Shown: in pieces, positions 35,367 to 46,927 of the stretch
How positions within the stretch are numbered: the stretch's first letter is position 1
Layout: each line of letters opens with the position of its first letter
Assembly (NCBI GenBank): GCA_963682175.1
Contig: OY821781.1
Coordinates: 37,213,254 to 37,277,253 of the forward strand
DNA: 64,000 nucleotides
From: Triglochin maritima
Lineage: Eukaryota; Streptophyta; Magnoliopsida; Alismatales; Juncaginaceae
Direction of reading: 5' to 3'
Translations under genes and position numbers: made by a program
Notes under the pieces: generated by a model
Databases searched by the model: none
Told to the model about the DNA's origin: nothing
Seen by the model: the letters and a program-made list of their open reading frames with translations, nothing else

Positions 35367-36897
35367 TGGTAAAAGACAAAGAAACGTTAATACGGTTTTG
35401 CCCGAATAATACGAAAATGGGTTGTGATTGTCGTTTTTTGATAAAGATGATTGAGCGACGGGAGCATGATGGATGGGTCGTAGTTTCTAATAGTACTCAT
35501 GGTCAGCACAACCACATACTTGTAGTTTATGTAAAGGGTCACAGACAGATCAGCGGTCTTAGTCCTGGGGCCAAGAAAATTGTTCGTGATATGACTGAGG
35601 CACAAGCGAAACTACGTAACATCTTGTTGGCAGTAAAGGAGAAATTCCCAGAGAATAATCCGAATCAAAGTTACATTTATAACTTTAGCGAGTACATGAG
35701 AAAGATGAAATCTGAAGATAGGAATCCCGTTCTGTAGTTTGTGCATCAGACAGTGCAGTATCAGTACTTGCATTGGATTATGGCGAATGAAGAAACTAAT
35801 GTTGTCACTCACGTATTTTTTGCACATCTTATGTCAGTTCAGTTGTTGCGCACATACCGTTTTGTAATCTGTATTGATTCGACGTACAAAACTAACAAGT
35901 ACAAGATGTCTTTCTTCGAGATGGTTGAGGTGACACCAACAAGCATGAACTTCCTTGTCGGCTATGCGATTATGAAGGTTGAGACCGAGTCTAGTTACCG
36001 GTGGGTGTTGGAGAAGTTGCGAGATCTCTTATTGAGTACTGTCAACCCGACTGTAATAATAACGGACCGGGAGTTATGGCTTATGCGACCAGTGAGAGAG
36101 ATTTTTTCTGACTCTGCTCATTTACTTTGCACCTGACATATGAAAAAAGACGTATACAAGTACGCTTACCACACATTCGGCAAGAACAAGCAGTTGGTAG
36201 AGACTTCGAAGTGTTGAAAGTGGAGGAAAATCATGCTTTATACTTCAGAACGCGATTATAATAGAGTTGTGCGTACTCTGAAATATTCATATAGGCTTGG
36301 CCGGCTATCACGAAGTATCTGGACGACAAGTGATTAGTGCATAAAGAAAAGTTTGTGTTGAATTGAACGAACAAAGTCCTTCATTTCGGCAACACTACGA
36401 ACTGTATGGTCGAAAATGCTCATTCGGCTCTGAAAAAGTGGATCACTACATTGACTGCAGCTCTAGACACTCTTTTCGACCGCGTGAACGCGGCTATTAA
36501 AATACAGCCGACGAATATTCGAAACTTTCTTAAAGAGTCGAGACGTCGAAATTTGACTAACTACAGAATTGCTTTATATCAGTACATAAATTGTCGAATT
36601 TTACATCATTGCTTGTTATTGAGTGAGGAGTTGAATAGAACGTGTGGCTTAAGCAATCAAGTTGAATATCGTTGTTGGTGTGCTTTTCTGACATCGCATG
36701 AGATTCCTTGTGCATGTACCATCCGTGGTTGTATTGACTTAGGTGAAGGAATTTATTTAGAGCAAATTCATATATTTTGGAAAACACTTGTCATTGGAGA
36801 AGGAGTCGACGTGCCAGAGTTTGTGGATGAGTCATCACAAGACGTCAAACATTTTCGGAATCTCGTTGATGAGATTTCGAGGAGCGACCCTCCATGA
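35366..36897 (+). pseudogene. MULE (FAR1-type) transposase, copy 3
   Basis: The FAR1-type zinc region begins at GCDCRFLIKMIERREHDGW and HGQHNH. The MULE domain shows FVICIDSTYKTNKYK (first catalytic Asp), MNFLVGYAI, SSYRWVLEKL, ITDREL (second Asp) and HLLCT followed by a stop where Trp is conserved. The C-terminal part from 36406 (MVENAHSALKKWI) is open for 163 residues and includes a degenerate SWIM-like finger (CWCAFLTSHEIPCAC). Stops near 35736 and 36136 and shifts between 36140 and 36405 kill it. This copy keeps Trp in GWVVVSN where copies 4 and 5 have a stop. Confidence 0.85.
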
Positions 36898-37192
36898 TAA
36901 CCCGATGACTATTAATTAAATCTTAGAAATAAAATTTTGTTAAACGGATTTAAGCATCTAAATTAACAAAATTATTAATTATTTTTAACTAATTACCAAT
37001 TAATACTAATTATATTTACTAATTATTACTTATAACTAATTAAAAATAAAATAAAATTGGAGGGGCGTCTGCGGGAGATGCCTCAAGGGGTGGGCGTTCG
37101 ATGGGATCCCCCCACCCCCAAGGGGGGAGCGGCGCCCGCGGACAAAATTAATTTTTTATTTTATTAAACTTGAAGTAAGTGGGACATTTTAC

Positions 37193-37246
37193 CAAATTCG
37201 AGTGCATCGGGGCGTCCGTTGGCTCATTTCCTGGCATCCGAGACAT
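37193..37246 (-). pseudogene. PMD-gene exon 1 (MULE copy 3)
   Basis: 54 nt coding MSRMPGNEPTDAPMHSNL followed by a GTAAAA donor. It is the same exon as in MULE copy 4. No further PMD exons remain in this copy. Confidence 0.55.
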
Positions 37247-37589
37247 TATTTTTTATGATTATGATAGGAAGATGAAGAGAGAGTGGTGGTTGGAGAGTGA
37301 AATGAAGATATATATAAGTAGAAATGAGAGAAGGGTAAAACGATAATTGACACTGGTGATTTAAGTAATTTTCGGACGACGTTTAACCGTTCAGTTTTTA
37401 TATGGGCTACAGAGATGTCCACTTTTTGCATGTCTACTTTAACTAGTCAAATTTCTTTTAGGTCTTCTTTTTCTCCTTTCTTATTGTCCTTGTTTTTCCT
37501 AGATTTTCAAAACTAATATCATCTTTTATCTAGGATTTGTTGTGGAGATAACTCACTATTTTTCAGTTTTCTCCCTCAAATCCTTCCCT

Positions 37590-37922
37590 GCTCATTTTTC
37601 TCCACACTCAAGGAGTTCTAAAGGTTAAATTTTTTATATTAGAAGCCCTAAAGGTTAAATTTTGTATTCTATTACGATCATTCTCTCGTCAAAATGTATT
37701 TTTTGCATTTTTTTTAAATATATTGTATTTTCCTTTTCGATATGGATGTGAAATTCACGTTCTTTTTTGTGACTTCGATCCACCTCCTTTTTTTAAAGAT
37801 TTCATGTTTTATGTTTTCTTCATTTATGGGTACTTACATCTACTTTGTTTAATGAAGATATTATTTGTTAATAATTTATTTGAACTTGAAAATTGGTTTA
37901 TTTGTTTCTAAGGATCTTGTAT
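37590..37922 (+). repeat. Direct repeat A, first part
   Basis: Homologous to 41015-41350. Repeat A continues at 39796-40165 after the solo LTR. Non-coding, AT-rich. Confidence 0.85.
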
Positions 37923-39795
37923 TGTTAGGAGCTAAGCTTCTTTTAAGGTTCTAAATGTAATTAGACAAATTAATTGGGTGTTTGTGTGGTATTAGGAGAA
38001 GATAGGGTGTGAGTGCAAATTTCACAACCTTAATTGTAGATGTGTGAGAGGAGGGAGGAATGACGGTAAAGATCAGTGGGTTAATAAAGGTGGAGTTGAT
38101 TGTGAGAAGAGAAGTTTGGCTGAGAGAGAGAGAGAGGAAGCAGAAGAAGAGAAGGAGGAGAAGTCAGAGAAGAAGAAAATCGAGTTTCTTCATTCGCTTG
38201 CCGGAGGTGCGAGGAAGTGAAGCGGAGATAGTTGTCGATGTTTGGAGCTTCGTCGATTGTAAAAAGGTATGTCAAGTTCAATTAGAAGTTCACACAAGGT
38301 GTGTGAGTGGTTGTGGGAGTCGCCGGAGGTCGGAGACCTCGTTGGTGGCAACATGCAGGAAGGTTGTTGTAGGTTAACGGTCAACCGGATTGTAGTGTAA
38401 ATGTGAGTTTTCCCTCGCACCGGTCGAACGATGTCTACAGGCGATCGACCGGTTGTGCATAATTCGGCGAGAGGAAGAAGACTTTGTTATTTTTCGGTGG
38501 ATGGGATCCATTTGCCGTTCGACCGTTTGCATCTAAAGTAAGTCGGTCGGGGCCTAGACCTTTTAAACGGTCGACCCCCTTAGATCATGTTCGACCATTG
38601 AATTAAGTGAACTTTTTTAATGTTCGACCGATTTGAGTGTGGGTTCGACCGATTATGGCTTTGACGAACGTAAGAAGATTCTGATATTTTCTGTTGGACA
38701 TAACCCTTTTGTCGTTCGACCGTTGATCTGAATTGGTTTAGACCTTCTTAACGGTCGACTACCCATGACCTTTTGTTTGAGTTTTTCTCTAACGTTTTGT
38801 TCGACTGGTTGGGTGGAAGTTCGGACCTTTTTCTGGTTCAAATTCCAAGCGTCGACCACTTGACCATTTTCACTCAACTGTTGGTGCACATATTTGATTT
38901 CTTACTTTTATGCACATTTGCACCATGTTGCATTCCATTCCCTATGTAGAAGCCTTGTGGGATTGCAGATCACAATGCATTGTATTGCATGTTCCTGGCT
39001 CAATGGAGCCGGACGCTATCTGACGATTATTCGTGCATGTAGCTGACTGAGTCACAGTCAGGCGAGTGTTTCAATTTGTGTGAGCACCCACACGACCTTG
39101 ATGGTGACAAAAATTTCTATCTGACGATGTATTCCAGCATGTAGCTTGGTTGTGGCACAACCATGTAAGTTGACCGCCCTGAGCGACGATTCTGGTTGAG
39201 TGGCGTTGACCATGAGATCAGATCTCTATCTATGATGTGGATATGTTTGCAACTCTCACCGAACCCTCATGAGTAATATAGCGGTGAGTGGGGATTAGTC
39301 GTGTATCTCCGTAAGATCATGTGTGCTCGTGGTAGGTACCCTTGGGGGACCCAATGTAGTTGTTGGGACTGATGTCCTTCATGACCCTTGGATGGGGAAG
39401 AGTTTACTATTGCATTTTATTATGTTATGTTATACTAGTATGATATGTTCATTGTACAGTACCTTCATATGCATGTAGGACTTGGTATATGAGATTTCCT
39501 TATGGAAACTCAGATATTGTTATTATATTTGCATTTCAGGACCTCAGTAGATGTTGGGTGGGGTGGAAACCGAGGACGAGCGTGCACCATGATTGGATCC
39601 TCAGTCTACATTTTTAGGTTGTTATGATTACTTGTATTTATATCTTTGTGTAATCTGATGTAAGCATACTTTTGACAAACTCATGTATAGTGGTGCACCA
39701 TTTTGATGTTATATGTGAGTAGTTTTCTCGTTTGATCTGATGATTGATGTCTTTCAATATAGTTTAAATTTTCTGTTGTTTTTGGAAAGATTACA
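37923..39795 (+). mobile_element. Solo LTR of a long-LTR retrotransposon (1.87 kb)
   Basis: It starts TGTTAGGAGC and ends GATTACA, flanked by the perfect 5-bp duplication TGTAT (37918-37922 and 39796-39800). The duplicate locus at about 41345-41360 lacks the insertion and preserves the empty site. A second, inverted copy lies at 49795-51840. A conserved AAGGTATGTCAAG near 38262 and TTTCAGGACC near 39535 look like a donor and acceptor of an intron within the LTR transcript. It is probably Ty3/gypsy or a non-autonomous relative; no coding part is available to decide. Confidence 0.82.
38400..38880 (+). repeat. Degenerate GGTCGACCG array in solo LTR
   Basis: Repeated GTTCGACCG, ACGGTCGAC and GGTCGACC variants at irregular spacing, the counterpart of 51205-51645 in the inverted copy, which keeps more perfect palindromes. 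Confidence 0.65.
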
Positions 39796-40165
39796 TGTAT
39801 ATTTCGTTCTAACAATTTCTCTTGTTTTTTCCCTTTTCCATACAATGCTAATGGTTTTTGAAAAATTCTACGTTCCTCAGGTTTAATTTTAATTTTCAAC
39901 GATAATTTTTACTAATAATAGTTGTTACAGCACAAGTTCATGAGTACTGTCTCATACAATAAATTCGATCGCTGTCCTGAAAGTTGTTACGACTGTTGAG
40001 TCTTAAATTCTTAACAGATTCCAACACTAAAATCGGTTGGGTTTATTGCTACATGCACCCTTGTACTCCAACAAGTTTCCCTTTCCCAGTACCCCACGTC
40101 CCACCAAATATTTCTTGAAATTCAAATTAGCAAAATTAAACGTGTAATATTTTCGTTACAATTTG
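39796..40165 (+). repeat. Direct repeat A, second part
   Basis: Continues repeat A after the LTR insertion. Homologous to 41346-41775, including the AAATCGGTTGGGTTTATTGC stretch. Confidence 0.85.
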
Positions 40166-40204
40166 ATTGACTAATCCTCGTAATTACAAATACTTGGTTG
40201 TGAA

Positions 40205-40657
40205 TAGGGGTGCAAATGGTTACCAACTATCCGAGTATTTGATTCGAAAATTTATATTTAGTTGATATTTGATAAGTTCATTGTTACCAATTTAATTTTG
40301 GATACGGATTTGGTTTAAAAAAACTTACCAAATAGAAATCGGATACGAATTCGGATACAAGATGTTTCAAATTCGAATTATCCGAATTATTCGGATACAT
40401 GACCACATACACATTAGTATTCGGAAATAGTATTCGAAAATTTTGATTCGAAAATTAATTACAATATACATATCTTTTCAATTTCGGATAATATCTGAAT
40501 ATCAATTAGTATTCGAAAATTTTGAAGATTCAGATTCGAATTCGGGTAGTTCTATTGATTTCGGAATCAAATTCGAATTTGGTAATGGATGACGGAATTC
40601 GGATTTGAATTTAGATATGCCAGGTATCCGAGTCAAATTATCCGAGTTGCACCCCTA
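40205..40657 (+). mobile_element. Non-autonomous hAT element (453 bp)
   Basis: Inverted termini TAGGGGTGCAA / TTGCACCCCTA with a perfect 8-bp target duplication GTTGTGAA (40197-40204 and 40658-40665), the hAT signature. The interior has no ORF and is built of many TTCGGATA, ATTCGAA and TATCCGAAT motifs in both orientations, resembling transposase-binding subterminal repeats. Confidence 0.88.
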
Positions 40658-40665
40658 GTTGTGAA

Positions 40666-41014
40666 CCCTAATAAGAGTCTAATCCTTTCATATCCGGCAC
40701 CGAGATGTAAGGAAAAGGTGGTAACTGTATTTTGGTAATTGCCTTTTTTATTGAGAACACAGTGTTACATGCTCTTATACATTCTAATGAAAACCAAATC
40801 TTAATATGATATCAGAGCGAATCAATCAACTTGTGGGTCATATTCCAATCATATTGTCCACACATAAACACAGAAAAAATAATTCTCGTCGCACGTGTGA
40901 CACTCATTAATAGTTGGATCCATTGTCTACTACCTAAGTGTTTAGAGTTTTTGTTGAAGAAGTAGACCAACCAAATTTAACATAACAAACCATGTGAGTC
41001 ATTTTCTTCGGTGG
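40666..41014 (+). other. Short spacer, no gene seen
   Basis: Contains GATATCAGAGC at about 40809, similar to a primer binding site, but without a supporting LTR. Confidence 0.4.
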
Positions 41015-41775
41015 TCATTTTTCTCAACACTCAAGGTGTTCTTCTAAAGGTCAATTTTTTTATATTAGAAGCTCTAAAGGTTAAATTTTGTATTCTATTA
41101 TGTTCATTCTCTCATCAAAATGTTTTTTTTGGCATTTTTAAAATATTTCGTTTTTTCCCTTTTCAATTTGCATGTGAGATTCACATTCCCTTCTTTTTTT
41201 TTGACTTCGATCCACCTCCTTTTTTTTAAGATTTTGTGTTTTTTTTTCATTTACGGGTACTTACATCTACTTTGTTTAATGAAGATATTATTTATCAATA
41301 ATTCGTTTTTGAACTTGAAAATTGGCTTATTTGTTTCTAAGGATCTTGTATATTTCGTTCTAAAAATTTCTATTGTTCTTTTACCTTTTCCATACAATGC
41401 TAATTGTTCAGGAAAAATTCTATGTTCCTCAGGTTTAATTTTAACTTTCAACGATAATTTTTACTGATAAGAGTTGTTACAGCACAAGTGCATAAGTACT
41501 GTTTGATACTCACAATAAATTCGATCGCTGTCCTGAAAGCTGTTGCGACTTTTGAGTCTTTAAATTCTTAACAGATTCCCTGTCCTGAAAGTTGTTGCGA
41601 CTGTTGAGTTCTTTAAATTCTTAACAGATTCCAACACTAAATCGGTTGGGTTTATTGCTACATGCACCCTTGTACTCCTACAAGTTTCCCTTTCCCAGTA
41701 CCCCCACGTATACCATTAAATATTTCTTGAAATTCAAATTAGCAAAATTAAACATCTTATGTTTTCGTTGTATTT
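41015..41775 (+). repeat. Direct repeat B (uninterrupted copy)
   Basis: Matches repeat A (37590-37922 plus 39796-40165) without the LTR. A 50-bp internal tandem duplication (41527-41579 and 41580-41630, CCTGAAAG...CAGATTCC) is present only here. Confidence 0.85.
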
Positions 41776-42066
41776 TGTTTTCTAAGATACCAGACTGTTA
41801 AGCAAATAGCCGTATTCCTATATTAATTAATAATCATAAAATGTGTGCAATGTTTTATAATAGAATTAGAATCCACGTCGTAAGTGTTAGTTTTGTTGAA
41901 GTAGTTCAATGTTCAGTTTATATATAATTTCTTAAACAAAACTAATAATTGACCCAACCAGTTTAACTTGTGAGATGTAAAATGCAATAATGAAAATTTT
42001 CATCGACTAATATTTTTTTTGTTGACATGAGACGTTTTGAAAATTAATTTTGGTTAAAAGTTTTCA

Positions 42067-42585
42067 GGATAAATTACAGATAGCTTATGGGTTCAATTCA
42101 CTTAATCATAATGAGCTTTAAAACATGAAACTTACTCCCTTGAATTTTCAGTTTTCTAACACTTTATTACCCCCATTTCCATAAAAAAAAACATGTTAAT
42201 TTTCAAGATATTCATAATTATTTTTAATTTTTTTTTGCATTACTTACATAGATTTTACCCCTGACACTAATTCTATGACATCCTCTAATTTAGATTTACA
42301 GTAGATTTGATACAATTTGGTCTTCATTGTTGTACACATTTCATGCAAATATGATCTATAGATTCAATGCATATTTAATTTAAACGTTTCGTGAAGTTAA
42401 CGTCAGGGTTAATCTTTGAAAGAAGAAAACAAAGGTGAACAAGTCGAAAAATAACACATTGTTGGTGGAGAAAGGGAAATTGTCAGAAAACTAAAAGTTG
42501 AAGGGGTTAAGTGTATAACGTTTTAAATGTCATGGGGTTAAGTGAATTGCGCCTGTAGTTCAGGGGGGTATCTGTAATTTAACTC
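42067..42585 (+). mobile_element. MULE-like MITE with long degenerate inverted repeats
   Basis: The left end GGATAAATTACAGATAG...TTCAATTCACTTAA and the inverted right end GAGTTAAATTACAGATAC...GCAATTCACTTAA correspond over about 110 bp with indels. Long terminal inverted repeats and lack of coding fit a Mutator-type MITE. The target duplication could not be resolved. Confidence 0.6.
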
Positions 42586-42766
42586 AAAGAACAAAGTTAA
42601 AGTATGAATATGTAGCGGGCCTGGCGTGGACATATATTGTTTGGCCCATTGTCTAAATATTATGTATAGTTGTGCCATTTCTGCATACGTTTATGTGTAT
42701 ATATGCAGTTCAAATCGGTTTAGAAACTAGTTGCGTGTGGATGTTAATATGGATGCAGGCTGCATC

Positions 42767-43044
42767 CATATTAGGTCCGGTCCGAGATCGGACCGAATTT
42801 GGACAGAATCTAGACCAAATCGAATCCAAACCAGACCAGACTATGATGCTTTCCGGGGTCCTGATTGAAGCCCGAACTGATCAGATTCGGTCCGGTCTGG
42901 TCCAAAACCCAGACCAAGTTTTTGTGAGAAAATTTGGGTTTTGGACCGGGTTCGGACCGGACCGAAACCCAAACCCATCCTCGGGATCCGACCTGGAACC
43001 CGGACCGGTCGGATTCGGGCCGGACCGAAAAATGCTCTCCCCTG
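42767..43044 (+). mobile_element. GGACCGG-rich non-autonomous hAT-like element
   Basis: 278 bp dominated by GGTCCGGTCC / GGACCGGACCGAA motifs in both orientations. The right end reads outward ...AAAAATGCTCTCCCCTG, a familiar hAT-type end, followed by GATGCATC; the left flank GCTGCATC matches 7 of 8. The left terminus is degenerate. Open frames on both strands here follow from the repeat composition and are not taken as genes. Confidence 0.5.
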
Positions 43045-43052
43045 GATGCATC

Positions 43053-43738
43053 TTTTTGGAAATTGTTTTTTAAACAAATTCTAATGTAGATGTCAAACCT
43101 TGTCCCCTTAGTTTTTCCTCAGATTTTGTGTTTTATGGTTAATTGCATATGTAAAATTATTGAAAAACCAAAAAATGTTGATATTTTGCATATATTATGG
43201 GGACAGAATTGGTCACCCGAACTTATTAAACTAGATTTGTGGATGGAGATCTGAGAAAAGTTCTCCCAACGTGACATCCAAACCATGACAAGGTCACCCG
43301 AGCTTAAACTAAAATTAAAAGGTAATCATTTTCTTTTAATGAATATGTAGGGCGGTCAATGGATGAGTTTTGTTTTAATTTTACATGACTTCTCAAAGAA
43401 ATGTAAAACGGCTACTACCAATTTGTATGATTTTCCCACTGTTCTACGACTTTCTACCCCGTGCCTTGAAACAACGTCGAATATTCTTACCAATTATGAT
43501 CAAGAAAATTACTAAAAATTAGTAAATGGATGTCAAAAATTTGGACAACGGATTAGTCATACTTTGACACATAAATGGACAAAACGATCAATTCCGACAT
43601 GTGTAATCGTAATCTACGCTATTACACCACCTCCACCACCGGGGTGGATGCAGAGCGAATATAAACAGATAATGTATCCATAATCACGCCCGCATAAAAA
43701 TACAAATAAGAATACATACATGGATGGTACAACACAAC
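43053..43738 (+). other. AT-rich spacer, no gene seen
   Basis: No recognisable feature. Confidence 0.4.
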
Positions 43739-43988
43739 CTTTTGGCCCAAAACCTCATAATTCATCATTCAACAACTTTGGGATTATGGTTCGTGAAGTA
43801 AAGCGGGGTATCGGGTCGGGCCTCAGCATTTCCTAGGGGTCGGGCCCAGCCCGGCCCGCCACGCTTTTGGCCCAAAAACTCATAATTCATCATTCAACAA
43901 CTTCGGGATTGTGGTCCGTGAAGTAAAGTTGGGTAACCCAACCCGGACCGGGAGGCTAAACGGGTCGGCCTCAGCGTTTCACAGGGGG
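43739..43988 (+). repeat. Two 125-bp tandem units with GGGTCGGGCC motifs
   Basis: CTTTTGGCCCAAAA...GTGAAGTAAAG occurs at 43739 and again at 43864. Each is followed by GGGTCGG-rich sequence (...CGGGCCTCAGC, ...GGTCGGGCCC). Similar motifs continue to about 44300 (GGGCCTAAAGCCCGACC). Probably remains of a small DNA transposon; termini not found. Confidence 0.6.
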
Positions 43989-44732
43989 TCGGGCCCAATG
44001 GGTCGGGTCCTATCGGGTTCGGTTGGGTTCAGGTTCTTGTCGGTCGGATTTGCATAGCCATTTTTTGTACTAAAGATATTAATAAACCTATAACGTATAA
44101 AGTTTCAATTAAAAACACTTTCAAATTTGGATTTCAACAAACTAATTGTTTCATCGGCGTCATTACCTCACCGACTACCCCGGCTACTATCAAATTCGGA
44201 TATCTAAGAGCCGTTAGACAAACGGGTCTGACAGGTCAACTCTTTTAACGAGTCGGGCCTAAAGCCCGACCTGTTAGTTTTGCCCAGACCCAGTCGGGCT
44301 CAAAACGGAAGTGAAGGCAAAAGTTAGGATCTAATTATTAAATGAGGAGAGATATGCAACATTTTAAAAACAATTGCCAAAAAATTGTCCTTGAACATTG
44401 AGTTAAAAGTCTGAACGATAAATGTTAATCTATGTACGTCGAAAATAAATAAATAAACTTATATTCATTCAATATCATTTCATAGAACATTTTAAATAAC
44501 TTGAGCCATAAATGAATCCCAATGGTTTGAATTTTTAATTTGAACTTCAAATTCTAGTTATTAAACATAATAAATTTAGGGGGCTACTATTCGTCGCCGG
44601 AAAACTACTTAAGTCGGCCCCAAAATAACATTTTTGCCCTTAACAAATCAATTAAAACTCATTTCGTCCCGTGTCTTTAAACAATGTGTTTGACTCAGTT
44701 CTACTCACATTCCTAGTATCAACACCACGAAA

Positions 44733-46815
44733 ATGTCTGGCGAAGCACCTGAATTCGGCGAGGTAACGGGGGTGGAATTTTTTCCCCGACTCGGCGTCTG
44801 GCTAAGCCACCTCCACATAGGTGGAGGCATGTTAGCCAGACACCTTCTTTTTAATTTTCTATTAAATTCAATTTTTTCAGGTTCCGTTGCAAGATTTCGG
44901 TGGTGATGGAGTAGATTACAGTGAGTTTTTTGACAGTAAAGAAATATTTACAACAATCGAGGAAACTTGTAAATGGGCGAAACAAGTTGCACTAGGAGAT
45001 AGATTTTTTTTGGTTATATCATCATACAAACCAAAAGCAGATAACCGGATGGATTGTTACCTGAGATGTGATCGCAGACGTGAAATGAGTTCTCGTGATA
45101 CGAGTATTGCACTGTGAAAGAATACAAAAAGAAAAGGTTGCGGTCGTCGGTTTTTGGTAAAAGTGGTGAAGCGACGGGATTGTGATGGATGAGTCATTGT
45201 TTCTAGTAGCACCTATGAGCAGCACAACCACTCACTTGCAGTTTTTCAGAGGGTCGTCGACAGGTCAGCGGACTTAGTGCTGGGGCAAAGCAAATTGTTC
45301 GTGATATGACAGAGGCACAAGCAAGACCACGTAACATTTTGTTGGCGGTAAAGGAGAAATTCCCGGACGATAATCCTAATCAAAGACACGTTTATAACTT
45401 TAGAGAGTACATGAGGAGGACGAAATCTGAAGACAGGAATCCCGCGCAGCAGTTTCTCAGGGAGGCAGTGCAGCATAAGTATTTGCATTGGATTGTGGCA
45501 GATGAGGAAACTAATGTCCTCACTCACGCATTTTTGGCACATCCGACTTCAGTTCAGTTGTTGCGTACATACCCATTCGTAATCTGCATGGATTCGACGT
45601 ATAAGACGAATAAGTACAAGATGCCTTTATTTGAGATTGTTGGGGTTACTCCAACAAACATGAATTTCCTCGTCGGATATGCGATTTTGCAGGATGAGAC
45701 CGAGTCTAGTTACCAGTGGGTGTTGGAGAGACTTTGAGATTTGTTATTGGATATTGTTAGCCTGACTACAATAATAACGGACCGAGAGATGGGTCTGATG
45801 CGACCAATGGCAGAGGTTTTTCCTGAGTTTGCTCATTTACTATGCACCTGGCATATCAACAAAGACGTGTACAACTACGCATACCACATATTCGGCAAGG
45901 ACAAACAACTTGCAGAGAGTTTTAGGCGTGGAAGGTAGAGCAGTCCGTAATCTGAAAGATTCTTACAAGTCCTGGCTAGTGCTGACGGAGTATGTGGAAG
46001 ACACGTGGTTGGTGCATAAGGAAAAATTTGTGTTGAATTGAACGAATAAAGTTTTTCTTTTCGGCAACACTACGAACTGCAGGGTGGAAAGTGCACATTC
46101 GGCTCTGAAAGAGTGGATCACTACATTGACTGCCGTTCTCAACACTCTTTTCGACCGCGTGAACTCGGCTATTGAAATGCAACTGACAAATTTTCAGAAC
46201 TTTCTTGAAGATTCGAGACGTCGAATTGTGACAAACTACATAGGTCCTTTGTTTTAGCATATAAATGGCCGAGTTTCGCATCACTGCTTGTCGTTATTGA
46301 CTCAGGAGTTGAAGAGAATGCAGAACTTAAGTGATAAAATTGAATATCGTTGTGGGTGTGTTTTCCTGACAACACATGAGATTCCCTATGCATGTACCAT
46401 GTACGAGTATTTTGCGTCAGGTGATGGAATTTATTTAGAGCAAATTCATCCATCCTGGAAAACACTTGTCATTGGAGAAGGAGCCCGATGTCAAAGTTTA
46501 TGTATCAGTCAGCACAAAACGTCAAGCATTTTCGGAAGCTAGTTGATGAGATTTCGGAGAGCGACCCTGCAGTAATTCGTAGTGCCTCTCGTATTTTATA
46601 CGAACAGTTACACCCCGATCAGTCGAACTATGGAGAACCCGCAGAAAATATTAAGGTACAAGGTCGACCAAGGGGAAAGTCGACACGTCGGGACCCGAGT
46701 GCCTTCGAGTATGCTGAGCGAGGTCGTGGTCAGTCTGGCAATAGTGGGAGCAGGGGTCGTGGTCGGTCTTCCAATTCGTCTCGATCGTCCGTGAACACGG
46801 GCACAAGATCTTCTG
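44733..46815 (+). pseudogene. MULE FAR1-type transposase, copy 4
   Basis: Exon 1 (44733-44762, MSGEAPEFGE) ends at a GTAACG donor. Intron 1 (44763-44880) contains the hairpin repeats and ends TTTTTTCAG. Exon 2 opens VPLQDFGGDGVDYSEFF. The FAR1-type region (CYLRCDRR...RKGCGRRFLVK) is interrupted by TGA at 45115 and 45190. The MULE core is well kept from 45306: FVICMDSTYKTNKYKMPLF, NMNFLVGYAI, SSYQWVLERL, then a stop, ITDREMGLM and HLLCTWHINKDV. The C-terminal half is broken by shifts around 45930, 46040 and 46255. The last part is Arg/Gly/Ser-rich (RGRGQSGNSGSRGRGRSS) before a GTATGA donor. Confidence 0.88.
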
Positions 46816-46927
46816 GTATGACGATATCTTTGTTGTTATTTAATATATATCAGTAATCTAGATGGGGTTGAATATATTATCTCCTAATTTTGTTGTTTTA
46901 ATGAATTGTTATTTACCTAACTTACAG

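Larger units (their letters stand above)
33994..37394 (+). mobile_element. MULE copy 3, rearranged
   Basis: The left end AGGAACTTCTATTCGTCG and right end CGACGTTTAACCGTTCAG match the family's inverted termini, but the flanking 8-mers (TTGATAAG and TTTTTATA) do not match. Inside are the intron-1 hairpin region (34145-34231), an LTR fragment (34232-35366) that replaces exon 2's start, a broken transposase (35366-36897), no OTU domain, and the PMD exon 1 on the opposite strand. The missing target duplication and the LTR junction suggest a recombination product. Confidence 0.8.

Noticed and set aside
38060..38420. Frame of 105 codons with a basic RKQKKRRRRSQRRRK stretch as a gene.
   Set aside because: Inside a solo LTR bounded by a target duplication; the basic run reflects a GA-rich leader.
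40800..40825. GATATCAGAGC as a primer binding site of an LTR element.
   Set aside because: No TG/CA-bounded LTR upstream and no second LTR or coding part downstream.
42672..43077. Frames of 133 and 78 codons on opposite strands.
   Set aside because: Both are products of the GGACCGG repeat of a small DNA transposon.
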